The notes: a model not told the origin generated them from the letters alone. Numbered from the stretch's first letter, positions 20,197-33,298 are shown. The stretch is 64,000 nt of DNA from Terebella lapidaria (GCA_949152475.1 OX424562.1:372001-436000), one strand, 5' to 3'. Numbers and translations are program-made.

Positions 20197-20932
20197 TGTG
20201 GCGATTTTGCCCTAAGCACGCGGCAGGTGATTGTAAACATAAATGCCATTTATGTGGCCTTTTCGTACTTGGCCTTGTTTTGACACGCTCGGTTCGAGCG
20301 TGCATTGCCACGGCGACGCATTGTAATTTACGCTCCAGTAAACTATAACAATGGATCGATTAGACCTCGCGTGCGCCCTACAGCTTGTGGTGTATTATAT
20401 ATACACTGGAAGCGACTCGATCGAGGAGATTGTCCGAGAGAGAGTGAACAGGACGCACGCAAGGCTCGCCATGAGCTTTGCGTTCCCTGGTCAGGAGTAG
20501 TGGGCTCTTAGAGCCCTGGGGACGATTTCCATGGGGAGGCCCGGGCTGGGAGAGACAAGTTGCTGACTCGGGGGCGTACGCCCTGTGGATCGCCAGTTCT
20601 CTCCCTTCCCGGGACGTGTGACAGAGGCTCTGGCCAGCATGTCGGACTGTACGGGGTTCCGTCCCCGAGGCAGACCGCGGCTCGCCAGGCCCCGCCAGTT
20701 AACACCGTAGGGATGAACCTGTTTCTGAACGGTGTCCGTAGGCCTGGGAGTGTCGGGTGGGCTGTTACCTGGTTACCATTAATGCTGAAGTAGTTACCGT
20801 GTCCGCAGCGACCTCCGGTGAGTGGCCCTGCCGCAAGGATCCGGAATAGCGGATGCGCGTCCGCAAGGACTCGGATGAGAGAGGACTATCCTCGAGGATC
20901 CCGAAGAGCGGACGGTAGTCAATAACTTTACA
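20197..20932 (+). repeat. 5' LTR of element 2
   Basis: 736 bp, TGTGGCG to TTTACA, with a TATATATA box at 20396-20403 that would start the transcript. It is about 98.6% identical by eye to the copy at 32220-32955. Confidence 0.93.
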
Positions 20933-20933
20933 T

Positions 20934-20951
20934 TGGTGCCGTGACCAGGAT
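20934..20951 (+). other. Primer binding site, tRNA-His type
   Basis: TGGTGCCGTGACCAGGAT one base inside the LTR. It is complementary to the 3' end of animal tRNA-His at about 16 of 18 positions (recalled sequence), with the first 12 exact. The same site occurs in inverted form at about 25541-25558 and in element 3 at 39125. Confidence 0.75.
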
Positions 20952-21046
20952 CAGTCCGACAGTGTTCCATCGCAGCCTACCGTCACAGTGTTGTAGCCTC
21001 CTACGTCCCTGGGGATCGCTCGCTCCTCACGGACAACTCAAACAAA

Positions 21047-21133
21047 ATGAGTGAGAAAGATAATGGGAGGGAAAAGGGAGGAAACGTTGCGGACCGGACC
21101 CGGTCCCGCGACGGCCGGGAGCCACTTCAGGGT
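21047..21133 (+). CDS. gag start of element 2 (plus-strand part)
   Basis: The first 29 codons of gag (MSEKDNGREKGGNVADRTRS) lie on the plus strand about 95 nt past the primer site. The same start occurs in the inverted block, ATG at 25444. Part of a fossil element. Confidence 0.8.
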
Positions 21134-24100
21134 CATCGTAACCACCGCGAGCAACTCGCGATGAGTGGTACAGTAGTTCATTTGAGAGCGGCTCAAGGCC
21201 ACACTCACATAAGCTACTACCCGCTCTTGCCCGTCCACGATCTGCGAGAGGACACCGCCGAGTGCAAAGTTACTCGCGTCAGTGTCCAGGATGAACTCGC
21301 AGTCCGGACGAGGGTGCCGCAGCACCGAGGCCACTACCAAGGCCTGCCGGAGTCCCGAGAAGGCGTCAGCCTGCTCGGCGGACCAAACAAAATCGGCGCC
21401 CTTTTCCGTGAGGATAGTAAGGGGACGCGCGATCTCCGCGAAGCCGCGTATAAACCTGCGGTGGTAGCTCGCGAAGCCCAAGAAGGACCTCACGTCCGCC
21501 ACGTTACATGGCGGAGGCCATTTCTGTACGGCCGCCACCTTTGCGGGGTCTGGTCTCACTCCGGTGCCCGTTACCATGAAGCCCAAGTACAGGATTTCCT
21601 GCGCGAATAGTTCGCACTTACTTGGCTTCAATTTAAGCCCTGCTCCGCGGATGCGATGGAGCACCATCTGGAGGTTGGTGAGGGTTTCCTCGAACGACCG
21701 GCCATACACGACGACATCGTCGATGTAGACCATACATCGCTTAGAGAGGAACCCTTTAAGTACCATCTCCATGAGGCGCTCGAACGTCGCTGGTGCGTTA
21801 CAGAGCCCGAACGGCATTACCTTGAATTGGTAGAGCCCGTTCTTGGTAACGAAGGCAGTCTTCGCCCGATCACTCTCCTCCATCTCCACCTGCCAATACC
21901 CGGAGGCCAGATCCAGAGCACAGAAATAGTGCGACCCGGCCAGGGCATCGAAGGTATCTTCAATGTGCGGGAGAGGATATGAGTCCTTCCGCGTGGCATC
22001 GTTGAGTTTCCGATAGTCCACGCAGAACCTCCACGAGCCGTCCTTCTTCTTCACCATAACCACCGGACTGGCCCAAGGGCTGTCACTGGGTTCGATGATG
22101 TCCAAGTCGAGCATCTTTTGCACCTCCTGGTCTATGACCTCTTGGTGCACTATTGCTGCCCGACGAAGACGCTGCTTGAGAGGACGCTCGTCCACGAGGT
22201 CGATGCGGTGTTTGGCGACGTCAGTCTTGCCAACCGCACCATCAGGACCCATGAACACATCCGCATACTGCCGCAGCAGTTTGCGGAGCGCTTGGCGCTG
22301 CTCTTCATCCAACCGGTCCTTCGGAACCCGAGATTCCAAATGGTCCGGCAGGGTGAACGGGTCATCTCCGGCGGCCGCCGCCGCGCACGCAGCGCGGCAG
22401 ACAGGATCGTCGGGGAGGACACGACTCGACGACGCGGGCGTAGCAGTAGCTGCCACGCAGCCGCGCCGCAGTACAACGGGAGCATCCGTAGGATTCACCA
22501 CAAGGATGGGCATCGAGCGGGCGTCGGACTTGACCAGAGCCCCACCCAACACGAGTCCAGTTCCCTTGGCGAAACTGCTGACCGGTTGCACTATGCACGG
22601 ACGACCATCGAGGGGCATGCGGGGACGACGCGGCCTCGCCTCAATGATGATCAGCTCATCGGCGGCACAACCGTAGTGCGCGCCGCCCGCAATTGAAATG
22701 AATGCGCCGGACCCGTGCGGAAGAGGAAATGTGTGTCCTCTCCCATCCGGAATTCGCCAGCATTGAAATTGGCGGTCACCCGGTGGGTCCGGAGAAAATT
22801 CATCCCAATAATCCCGGCCGCTCCGACATCTGCAACGATTGCCTCTGTTAGGTACACCTTGTCCCCAAGGGTAATAGGCAGATCGATGATGCCATGGATG
22901 CGGATGCGGTCATTACCCGCTCCGTAGAGCTTGTAAGGTCCGGGATCCCGCAACTCTAGGTTGCGGAGCGCGGGCTCCTTCTTAAACGTTCCTGCGGCAA
23001 CGAGGGTCACCTCTGAGCCAGAGTCCACGAGGAACCGGACCGGCTCCCGTCCGAAGGACAGGGGCAGGTACCAGCGGGGGTCCCTCACCAGTGCGCAGGT
23101 AAGGCAATACCGTTCGCACGTGCTGGGCTCATCTGCGGAGTCCTCACCATCCGCCTCAGCCGGGGAGGAGCTAGACTGATCCCCAAGGACTACTTCCGGA
23201 GAAGTCATATCAACTTGGGGTTCGTCCTGCTCATCAGCGGGTGGGGCGGCATCTTTTGCCACGAAACAACTATCCCCGGACGTAGTGTTGGTCGCCACCA
23301 CGTCCGGATCTAGTTTCCCTGCCGCGGGTTCCGACCTTGCTGTCCCGGAGGACCAGACCGGAAGGAATTCCTCCGTTGCGGGCCAGGGAGGGCTCCCTGG
23401 TATCCGCGCGACCGCAGGCGTTCCAACAACTCCGGACACTTCAGCCAAAAGTGTCCCTGTTTTCCGCAGAAGTAACAGGGACGGTTCTGGGCTGGTCCGG
23501 AGGTGAACGCGCAACACTCTGCAGGTCCCGGAGCTTCGATCCCGACGCAGTGCGCAATCATCTGCGCGGCGCCGAAATCGTATTCCTCCATGTCGCACTC
23601 GTCCGAGGACGAGCACGGCGCGGCGACTGGTGCCGCATGTGCGGGCGTCCCTGTGAAGGGTGCCGACGCACTAACCCACTGCGGGGTAGGTTCCCTGGTG
23701 GGTTCCCGGACGACTGGGTCCTGCCACGGGGTTACCTGCGATGCTTTGGCCGGAGGAGGGGTCGCCGCCTGTGCGGGAACAGCCGAGGCCGGAGCCGGGG
23801 CCGGAGGCAACTGTCTAGGGCGGACAGCTACCTCGAGCGCAAGCGCGGAGTCTATTGCCTTCTCCATCGATCGCTTTTCATGGGTGGCCAGCCCGTATGC
23901 TAAGTGGTAAGGCTGGCCATCGATGAACTGATCGATCAGCATCGTTTCAAACCGTCTGGGGTCCATGTCCGGAAAAGCTCTCCGGCCGAGTATGCGCAGG
24001 TTAAACGCATACTCTGTCACGGACTCAGTCGGTAGGCGGATCCGTGCTTTGAACTCCCGTTCAAACTGCCGCCTGTTGGTCGTCGGCGTGAACAGCAAAC

Positions 24101-25761
24101 GAAGTTGACGGGCAACCTCGCCGAAAGTTACCGTTCCAACCGGCAGACACTGCATAATGCCGAGAGCTTTCCCTTCCAAGCTCCCCGCGAGGACATGCCC
24201 AGCCTCCTGCTGGGTCCATCCTTCATACACGGCGGTCCGCCACACTTGGAGTAAGTAGTCCTCCAAGTCGGCGTTATCCCCGTTGAACCTTTTCCGCCAC
24301 GAAGAGTGGTCGGGCCCGTTATCGCGCGTGCTGCGCGCCCGACGTGCGGATCCGGCTCCGGGGTCGTCCGTGTAAGGCGGCAAGGTCCGCGAGCTACCCG
24401 CGCCTGCGACGGAGTCTGCCGGAGCAAACATCGACGCCGCGGACATAGGAGCAGGAAAGCTCACGCTCGCCGCTGGGTACATCCCCGCTTGTAGCCCACC
24501 CTGGCTAGGTGCGGGCGGGGCTCCCATCGAACCTACGGGGTAGGCTCCAGATGGGGCGGCAAAGCTAGCATAGCTCGGGGCCGGAGCCGCCGGTTGCCAC
24601 TGCCCGCGTAACACACTTGGCGCACCAGGGTAAGTCGACCACGCGGCGTTAACTCCGGCCGCAGGAACGGTCAGAGCGGTAGCCAGCGTGGTGCCTCCAA
24701 GCCGCGGAGCAGGCGCGGATCCCATTGCTGAGACCACTGGCGCCTGCGGACTTGGCAGGACTTGGGGAGGAGCCATAGGCCCAGTCATCCCCGGACTGTA
24801 AGGGATCGTCGGATCCACGCTCGGAACTGGCTGACTGCACTTGTACTGGTCAAGCGCCATGTTTATCAGCCGCTGCGCCCTAGAGGAGCCAGCGCACTCA
24901 GTGTGTTGGTGAGCTGGTCCATCTCGCCCAGTGCGGACCATCCGGTATCCGGGCCGGAGACCCTCGAGGGGGTCCACCCAGCCGGGTTAGGTAACCGGAG
25001 GAGTTGGTCCGCAGATCCGGAGTTGATTGCAGCAGTTGGCACTCAATTCCGGATGTCCGGACCTCCGGATGTCCGGATCTCCGAATGTCTGGATCTCCGG
25101 ACGTCTGGAGACGTCCCCTGGAAGAGCGCCGCCTGCCATGAACGTCGTCCGGACAAGGGCAGGCGCGGTGTAGAGCCGTTGCCAGCTCCGCCAACCGCAC
25201 CTAACACATCAAGACTAGGCCTCGATGGCAACACATGTTGCAGCCCCGCAGGGCTCGGCTCCACGTCCGGAGACGGAGCCGCGGACGCCGGAGTCGACTC
25301 CGCAGACTGGGTACTGTCTGCGGAGGGCTCCGCACGCTCCGCACCATCGCCGGAGCCACCCTGGAGCGGCTCCCGGCCGTCGCGGGACCGGGTCCGGTCC
25401 GCAACGTTTCCTCCCTTTTCCCTCCCATTATCTTTCTCACTCATTTTGTTTGAGTTGTCCGTGAGGAGCGAGCGATCCCCAGGGACGAAGGAGGCTACAA
25501 CACTGTGCCGGTAGGCTGCGATGGAACACTGTCGGACTGATCCTGGTCACGGCACCAATGTAAAGTTATTGACTACCGTCCGCTCTTCGGGATCCTCGAG
25601 GATAGTCCTCTCTCATCCGAGTCCTTGCGGACGCGCATCCGCTATTCCGGATCCTTGCGGCAGGGCCGCTCACCGGAGGTCGCTGCGGACACGGTAACTA
25701 CTTCAGCATTAACGGTAACCAGGTAACAGCCCACCCGACACTCCCAGGCCTACGGACACCT
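21134..25761 (-). mobile_element. Inverted partial copy inside element 2
   Basis: A block of about 4.6 kb in minus orientation. From right to left it holds the last 200 bp or so of an LTR, the tRNA-His-type primer site, gag (about 23310-25444: Pro/Ala-rich N-terminus, capsid block, CCHC knuckle CYFCGKQGHFWLKC), protease (about 22700-23100, FLVDSGSEVTLV), RT (about 21300-22300, PWASPVVMVKKKDG, YIDDVVVYG) and the start of RNase H. The RT-protease part pairs with the plus-strand copy at 25780-27455 as an inverted repeat with arms of about 1.7 kb. It appears to have come from a copy of the same family. Confidence 0.85.
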
Positions 25762-25772
25762 ACGGATTCCAA

Positions 25773-28700
25773 ATGAGATTCCAAATGAATTTTCTCCGGA
25801 CCCACCGGGTGACCGCCAATTTCAATGCTGGCGAATTCCGGATGGGAGAAGACACACATTTCCTCTTCCGCACGGGTCCGGCGCATTCATTTCAATTGCG
25901 AGCGGCGCGCACTACGGTTGTGCCGCCGATGAGCGAGATGATCATTGAGGCGAGGCCGCGTCGTCCCCGCATGCCCCTCGATGGTCGTCCGTGCATAGTG
26001 CAACCGGTCAGCAGTTTCGCCAAGGGAACTGGACTCGTGTTGGGTGGGGCTCTGGTCAAGTCCGATGCCCGCTCGATGCCCATCCTTGTGGTGAATCCTA
26101 CGGATGCTCCCATTGTACTGCGGCGCGGCTGCGTGGCAGCTACTGCTACGGCCGCGTCGTCGAGTCGTGTCCTCCCCGACGATCCTGTCTGCCGCGCTGC
26201 GTGCGCGGCGGCGGCCGCCGGAGATGACCCGTTCACCCTGCCGGACCATTTGGAATCTCGGGTTCCGAAGGACCGGTTGGATGAAGAGCAGCGCCAAGCG
26301 CTCCGCAAACTGCTGCGGCAGTATGCGGATGTGTTCATGGGTCCTGATGGTGCGGTTGGCAAGACTGACGTCGCCAAACACCGCATCGACCTCGTGGACG
26401 AGCGTCTTCTCAAGCAGCGTCTTCGTCGGGCAGCAATAGTGCACCAAGAGGTCATAGACCAGGAGGTGCAAAAGATGCTCGACTTGGACATCATCGAACC
26501 CAGTGACAGCCCTTGGGCCAGTCCGGTGGTTATGGTGAAGAAGAAGGACGGCTCGTGGAGGTTCTGCGTGGACTATCGGAAACTCAACGATGCCACGCGG
26601 AAGGACTCATATCCTCTCCCGCACATTGAAGATACCTTCGATGCCCTGGCCGGGTCGCACTATTTCTGTGCTCTGGATCTGGCCTCCGGGTATTGACAGG
26701 TGGAGATGGAGGAGAGTGATCGGGCGAAGACTGCCTTCGTTACCAAGAACGGGCTCTACCAATTCAAGGTAATGCCGTTCGGGCTCTGTAACGCACCAGC
26801 GACGTTCGAGCGCCTCATGGAGATGGTACTTAAAGGGTTCCTCTGGAAGCGATGTATGGTCTACATCGACGATGTCGTCGTGTATGGCCGGTCGTTCGAG
26901 GAAACCCTCACCAACCTCCAGATGGTGCTCCATCGCATCCGCGGAGCAGGGCTTAAATTGAAGCCAAGTAAGTGCGAACTATTCGCGCAGGAAATCCTGT
27001 ACTTGGGCTTCATGGTAACGGGCACCGGAGTGAGACCAGACCCCGCAAAGGTGGCGGCCGTACAGAAATGGCCTCCGCCATGTAACGTGGCGGACGTGAG
27101 GTCCTTCTTGGGCTTCGCGAGCTACCACCGCAGGTTTATACGCGGCTTCGCGGAGATCGCGCGTCCCCTTACTATCCTCAAGGAAAAGGGCGCCGATTTT
27201 GTTTGGTCCGCCGAGCAGGCTGACGCCTTCTCGGGACTCCGGCAGGCCTTGGTAGTGGCCTCGGTGCTGCGGCACCCTCGTCCGGACTGCGAGTTCATCC
27301 TGGACACTGACGCGAGTAACTTTGCACTCGGCGGTGTCCTCTCGCAGATCGTGGACGGGCAAGAGCGGGTAGTAGCTTATGCGAGTGTGGCCTTGAGCCG
27401 CTCTCAAATGAACTACTGTACCACTCATCGCGAGTTGCTCGCGGTGGTTACGATGACCAAGCGGTTCCGGCATTACTTGTTGGGACGCCATTTCCGCTTG
27501 CGGACTGATCACAGTTCGTTGAGATGGCTCCTCAACTATAGTGAGGCCGATGGCTTGGTGGCGCGGTGGCTCGTCAAACTCCAGGAGTATGACATGCAGA
27601 TAGAGCATCGCGCTGGTAAGTTGCACGGCAACGCGGACGGCCTGTCCCGTTGTCATAAGTGCAAGAATCCGGGCTGTGCAGGGATGGCGCCATTCCAGCA
27701 AGCCGCGGATTCGTCCTCAGACTCGGAATTGGACGTTCCGGGGAGACCGCAGGCAGCCGCCCCCTCTAACAACACGGCGGCCGGAGCGTCTAGGGCTCAT
27801 CTCCGCGCGCGGACCCGCCGATATCGGCGAGGGCGTCCCGCATATGAAGCGGAGGTGCGGCTCAGCTCCAGCGAGTCTTCCTTGAGTCCGGCGGTGTACT
27901 CCTCGTGGGTACCCTCGTCCTCTGGAGAGTCTGAGTATGAGCGGTCATTGCCCCCTGTGGTGATGGCCGCTGCGGCGCAGCCGGACGCAACGGATGAGGA
28001 GCCTAATTACTTGGGTGGCTACTCTCCGGCGCAGATAGCTGCGACGCAAAGAGCTGACAGAGCTCTGGCACTGGTAATCACAGCCCTTGAGGCCGGCCAG
28101 AAGCCCTCGAAGGATGAGCGGAAGACCTACAGGGAGGAGACTTTGTCTCTAGTATCCCAGTGGGAAAGACTCTCCTTGAGGGATGGCCTCTTATACCGGC
28201 GCTATGAGCCACCGACCCCACTGCCTCCAATATGGCAGTTGGTGCTTCCGGCGGAGCTGCGGAAAAAAGTACTCCACCAGTTGCATGACCTCTGGGTGAC
28301 CGGTCACTTGGGAATCCGGAGGACTGTCCATAGGCTACAACAGCGCTTTCATTGGCCTGGTAGCAGCTTGGACGTGCAACGGTGGTGCGCAGTCTGCCCT
28401 TGGTGTCAAGCTCGCAAAGGAGTTCCGACTCCTGGCCGCCACCCCTTAACCACGGTTAAGGCGGGCGCGCCATTTGATCGGATAGCTTTGGATATACTGG
28501 ATACCCACCGGGTCACCCCGCGCGGTTTCCGGTACATCCTGGTGATTTCCGACTATTTTACCAAGTATACCGACGCCTACCCACTGCGCCGCCAGACTGC
28601 AGACGAGGTAGCTCGGTTATTGGTGAATAGATGGGTGGTGTACCATGGAGTACCTAAACAGGTACATTCGGATCAGGGCACGCAATTTGAGAGTAACCTG

Positions 28701-29585
28701 TTCCGAAACCTAGCACAGATGCTAGGAAGTACCAAGGTGCGGACCACCCCCTACAGGCCCCAGTCTGATGGCCAGGTCGAACGCTTTAATCGATCGGTCC
28801 TCAACATGCTGGTGGCCTTTGTAAACGATCGTGCGAATGATTGGGATGACCACCTCCCGTATGTCTTAATGGCGTACAGGTCGTCGGTCCACTCTTCGAC
28901 CGGAGTTACTCCGCACGCGATGTTGTACGGCCGGGAGCTAAATTTGCCCGTGGATATTATGTATCCAACTGCGGCAGAGACCGGCGCAGTACCCCAGTGC
29001 GGTCCGGAATACGTGGAGTGGATTCGCCGCGCCCTGGCGAACGCCCATGATTTCGCGCGCGCGCGCCTGGACAAGTCTGCCATCTGGCAGAAGCGAGGCT
29101 ATGACGCCCATGCTAAGGGTAGGCCAGCTTTTGCGGAAGGCGACAAGGTGCGCTACTATTATCCGCCGCTTAAGCAAGGTAATAAATTTGCTAAGCCGTG
29201 GATAGGCCCGTTTACGGTACTGAAACAGGTGACAGATGTGGACTACCGGATCCGGAGGGATTCCGATCCGGACAGGGTTCTGGTTGTCCATATCGATAAT
29301 CTGAAGAAGTACGAGGGCCCGCTTGTCATGGATCCGCTCGTTCAAGATGAGGAGCCGGATGATGCTCCCGTATGGGATCCGTCCGGTCAGCATCCGCGGA
29401 CTCCGGACGAGCGTGTGCACCGTATGGTGGGCCTCCCGGACCTCTCTGACCCGTCAGATGATGGACTGGGTGGCTATCAGCCAGATGACGGCGATCCGCA
29501 GGTACCCCCACTCCCTCCAGTACCTGCGGATGACGGGCGGCCACGCCGGAAACCACGTGCGCCAGCCCGGTATGGGTGGGAATAA
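25773..29585 (+). CDS. pol region of element 2 (PR-RT-RNase H-IN)
   Basis: The plus-strand polymerase region starts within the protease (GEFRMGEDTHFLFRTG). RT follows (about 26400-27100; SPWASPVVMVKKKDG, FCVDYRKLND, YIDDVVVYG), then RNase H (about 27180-27650; ILDTDASNFALGG, TTHRELLAVV, LRTDHSSLRWL). An acidic S-rich linker leads to the integrase zinc part (about 28270-28410, H…H…CAVCPWC) and its catalytic core (about 28450-28950; DILDTHRV, HSDQGTQFESN, VERFNRS). The C-terminal part has WIGPFTVLK (GPY/F-like). It is nearly whole, with one or so breaks. No chromodomain is visible. Confidence 0.9.
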
Positions 29586-32206
29586 CCTTCCGCCCATGCG
29601 GATGCATCTGCGGTACCCGTCGATCACACCAAGGACGGGTTTTAGGTCGTTCCGTGAGAGTCCGCACGACTTACCTCCGCGGGTGGCTACTTTGTGGCTA
29701 TCTTCGGAGTTGAGGTCCGCGGATACTTTCATGTCGTAACGCCGCCGCTCCGCATCCGCCCTCCCGTAGTTTCCAGCGCCAGGGACGTGCGGATGGCCTG
29801 TCCGCACATTGTGGACGGCTGTCCGGCGTAATCCGCACAACGGTTACGCTGGCCGGACGAATTTACTGATCCGGCCGGACGCCCCTGGTCCCGGGACAAC
29901 CTCTTATATGGCCAGACTGAGGTTGGGATTTACGTCCGCTACGGGAGAAGCGCCTTCCCACGGATTTGGGGAACTGGCTCTGGACACGGGGATAGTGTCC
30001 GCACGTGAGGACTGATGTCCGCGGTTCGTCCGCGTGACTCGTCCGGCGTCCGCGGCGCTTTAAGATGACGCACTTCGGTGTAGTTATCCCCCGTGAGCCA
30101 TTACTATAATTACGGTTGTAGTAATTAAGGTTTCTTACGGCAGGAAACCGACTATCCATTATGATAATGGAGCGGTTGTTAAGTCCGCGTGTGCGGACCA
30201 GCCGCGGCAGCGGGTGATGCTCGTTCTCGTCCGGATCGTACCTTACAATATGCGGTCCGGCCGGAATGACCGGAACCCCGGCCTCCTTCTAAGAAGGGGG
30301 TCGTATATTACATGCGCAACACTTGTGGTGGCTTTTAATTCCAATTTCATATTCATTGGATAAGGGCAATACGCCGTACAATGGTAGGCGTCCGGCCTGG
30401 ACTCCGTCCGCGGGCAGCTCCGGACGTCCGCCGGCTATTGCTTTCACCATCTTTAGGCGCCTCTAGATTGGGCGCCGGTATGAAGGGTTCGCCCCCTAAC
30501 CATTGAGGTTATGGACCATGCCGGCTCCGCGTCTAATCTATTGGCTCCGCGCTCCGGTAGTGGTTTGTTTGGGCTCTAGGTTGGACCGGGCTTGCTCCGC
30601 GGCCGGGCTGTATGTTGGGGTTGCTAGTGGGCGCGTCATGAACGCCCACAGGGCGCCCAATTGTCTGTCCGCCTGTCATGGGCTTGTCCGATCGCCTTGT
30701 AAGCGTACCAGCGGCTATGGGGAGTGATTTTGTTTATTTTCCATCTCATTTATTATTTATGGGAGGATTATAAGCCACAAGTGTGCGGCATGTCTCTGGA
30801 GAATTCTGTTCTTGCTCATTTACTGATACAAAGTGAGACAAGTATGTGAAATTTCCTTTCCGGTGCAAAAGAGAGTAAGAAATCAGGAGATTTCTGCTTT
30901 CGCTAGAGGGGTGTAGGGGATTGCGCTAATTTTGACAGTGACGGATTGCTGTGATATTTGAAAAGACTGGAGAATGACAATTTATTGTTGTTTTCGTCTG
31001 ACATATTCGTACAAGCCACAAGTTAGTGGTTACTGTCAATTTTATGCCCAATTTCTACCTTGCTGGGGTGATTAATTTTACGTCATTTACCGCCGGTGCG
31101 GACGCAAAAAGCGAATGACTAATCTTAATTACTGTATGATATTTGCAAGGTCCCCCGGGATAGAAATTTATTTTCTACCCGTATACATGGTTTGATTTGG
31201 AGTCACCGGAGGGAAATGATTGCACCCGCATGAGTTAATAGTGCATGTATTTTGGTCCGGGTGTGTGTCAGTATGACCGGGGACAGAGTTTTGCAGCAAC
31301 ACCGCGTGCATTGCTGCACGTGTAGTATAGCTGTCATTTGTTACATGTATATATATGTAAAAATGTCGTTCTCGGATTTTTATTAATCTCCAGATGTGTA
31401 GCACATGTGTTTTGTGCCACTCGCATTTCGTCCGCTGATGCCGCGCTGGATCCCGCGGGATCCGCGTGTCCGGTGTTCGAGATGCGGGTGATTTTGCCAG
31501 TTGTAAATTCCCCAGGCGGGCCGTGCTGGAGATGTGCGGGCGGGCGGGCGGCTGCATGTTAGTGCAGACGTCCGTCCATCTGCGTGTCTTTACACAGGCC
31601 TGTGCGGGTTGCAGTATACAGGTACTGGCAGTCGATGCGGCTTGCCGCGTTGGCTTTGATAGCTGTCTGCGACAGCTGTCCGCAGGTGTATGTGTGTCTG
31701 TTAGATGTACATATGTCATGCGGGCGTGCCGGAGTCGCTCCCGCGGCTCCGCCCTGCCTCAGACCCGTTCTGCGGATCTGAGGAGCCGGCCGGCAGGGCG
31801 GTCGGCAACATTTTTTTAGAGGTACTATCACTTTTGATCACTCGGTGTGTCGTTTTACAAAATTTCTAAATTTAAAGTTTAACCTTAAAGATATTCCAAA
31901 GACTCGACACACCGTCCTTTTATAACGGATGACCTTCCAAGGTCATCACACGGTTTTGGACCACCTCGGTCAAAATTTTAGCTTGTTTATGAGGGTTTAT
32001 TCAAAATTGCAAAGCGCGTTATAGTTTACTCCGTAAGTCCGGGGGTAGTTCCCCATTCTTCCAAAAGGGACTCTTAAAGTCCTAGTGTTTGCGCCGTGAC
32101 TTCCGGGCGTTGCCATCTTGCCTTCTTCCGGCCCCCGCCATGCGAAGCCTTCGTCGGGTTTCGAGCATTTTGGGCGCGGGCGGAACATGTTGGGGACCAA
32201 CATTGT
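29586..32206 (+). other. Long non-coding 3' region of element 2
   Basis: About 2.6 kb between integrase and purine tract. It has only short frames without motifs, such as 30503-30727. Its order and much of its sequence recur in element 3 (39480-41840): the TTTTAGGTCGTTCCGTGAGA start, the block near 29895-29945, the GCGTCATGAACGCCCACAGG segment near 30630, the TTCGTCTGACATATTCGTAC segment near 31000, and the GGAACATGTTGGGGACCAAC end. It is probably cis-acting RNA or DNA sequence (inference). Confidence 0.75.
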
Positions 32207-32219
32207 AAGAAGGGGGTAA
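32207..32219 (+). other. Polypurine tract of element 2
   Basis: AAGAAGGGGGTAA directly before the 3' LTR. The same motif precedes the 3' LTR of element 3 (41840-41851). Confidence 0.75.
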
Positions 32220-32955
32220 TGTGGCGATTTTGCCCTAAGCACGCGGCAGGTGATTGTAAACAAAAATGCCATTTATGTGGCCTTTTCGTACTTGGCCTTG
32301 TTTTGACACGCTCCGTTCGAGCGTGCGTTGCCACGGCGACGCATTGTAATTTACGCTCCAGTAAACTATAACAATGGATCGATTAGACCTCGCGTGCGCC
32401 CTACAGCTTGTGGTGTATTATATATACACTGGAAGCGACTCGATCGAGGAGATTGTCCGAGAGAGAGTGAACAGGACGCACGCAAGGCTCGCCATGAGCT
32501 TTGCGTTCCCTGGTCAGGAGTAGTGGGCTCTTAGAGCCCTGGGGACGATTTCCATGTTGAGGCCCGGGCTGGGAGAGACAAGTTGCTGACTCGGGGGCGT
32601 ACGCCCTGTGGATCGCCAGTTCTCTCCCTTCCCGGGACGTGTGACAGAGGCTCTGGCCAGCATGTCGGACTGTACGGGGTTCCGTCCCCGAGGCAGACCG
32701 CGGCTCGCCAGGCCCCGCCAGTTAACACCGTAGGGATGAACTAGTTTCTGAACGGTGTCCGTAGGCCTGGGAGTGTCGGGTGGGCTGTTACCTGGTTACC
32801 GTTAATGCTGAAGTAGTTACCGTGTCCGCAGCGACCTCCGGTGAGCGGCCCTGTCGCAAGGATCCGGAATAGCGGATGCGCGTCCGCAAGGACTCGGATG
32901 AGAGAGGACTATCCTCGAGGATCCCGAAGAGCGGACGGTAGTCAATAACTTTACA
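32220..32955 (+). repeat. 3' LTR of element 2
   Basis: 736 bp, the same length as the 5' copy, followed by the ATAG target duplication at 32956-32959. Confidence 0.93.
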
Positions 32956-32959
32956 ATAG

Positions 32960-33290
32960 ATGTATTCTTCAATACCTTCAACACCATACTATGGTATGTC
33001 AGCTGGTCAGTTCCTTATCATTTTGTATGGCGTCCAGAGAAATGCCCAAAAATAACTTAGAAAGCAAACAAATTAACCTAGACATTCTGCCACCTAAAGC
33101 CGAAATATTTGTCTCGCTTTATCACAACTCCATATATACTGGTGCAGAGTTTGCTCTGAATGACGCTCAATACAATCCCGATGTATCACGAGATCGGCTA
33201 CTGTTGAATACAGTTAACACACTGCTGTAAGATTTGCTTAATATGTGAAAGTGTACTCCTATATTTCATAGGAATGACTCTCAAGTGAAG
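32960..33290. other. Intron stretch without a supported gene
   Basis: A 79-codon plus-strand frame (33001-33230, containing KAEIFVSLYHNSIYTGAEFA) has no recognised motif and no visible splice context, so it is not called. The exon missing between sulfotransferase exons A and B was looked for here on the minus strand and not found. Confidence 0.4.
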
Positions 33291-33298
33291 ACATCAAA

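Larger units (their letters stand above)
20197..32955 (+). mobile_element. Ty3/Gypsy LTR retrotransposon, composite (element 2)
   Basis: A 12.8-kb unit between two 736-bp LTRs (TGTGGCG…TTTACA) with the 4-bp target duplication ATAG (20193-20196 and 32956-32959). The order is plus-strand LTR, primer site and gag start; then a block of about 4.6 kb in the opposite orientation holding LTR end, primer site, gag, protease, RT and part of RNase H; then plus-strand protease-RT-RNase H-integrase, a 2.6-kb non-coding 3' region, purine tract and LTR. The LTRs differ at about 10 of 736 sites (1.4%), so it is somewhat older than element 1. One target duplication around the whole suggests a single insertion of a rearranged copy, although later rearrangement is possible. 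It is broken: the inverted block plus a small number of other breaks. It lies antisense in an intron of the sulfotransferase. Confidence 0.9.

Noticed and set aside
21038-25444. Two independent, oppositely oriented element insertions instead of one composite
   Set aside because: Only one pair of full LTRs and one target duplication (ATAG) are present, and the inverted block has no target duplication or full LTR of its own. A later rearrangement cannot be excluded.
30503-31819. Short frames in the 3' region of element 2 as an env-like gene
   Set aside because: None has a signal peptide, membrane segment or conserved length in element 3, where the same DNA is present; the region is conserved as non-coding.
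33001-33230. 79-codon plus-strand frame in the sulfotransferase intron
   Set aside because: No family similarity and no splice context; the opposite strand was also checked for the missing exon without success.
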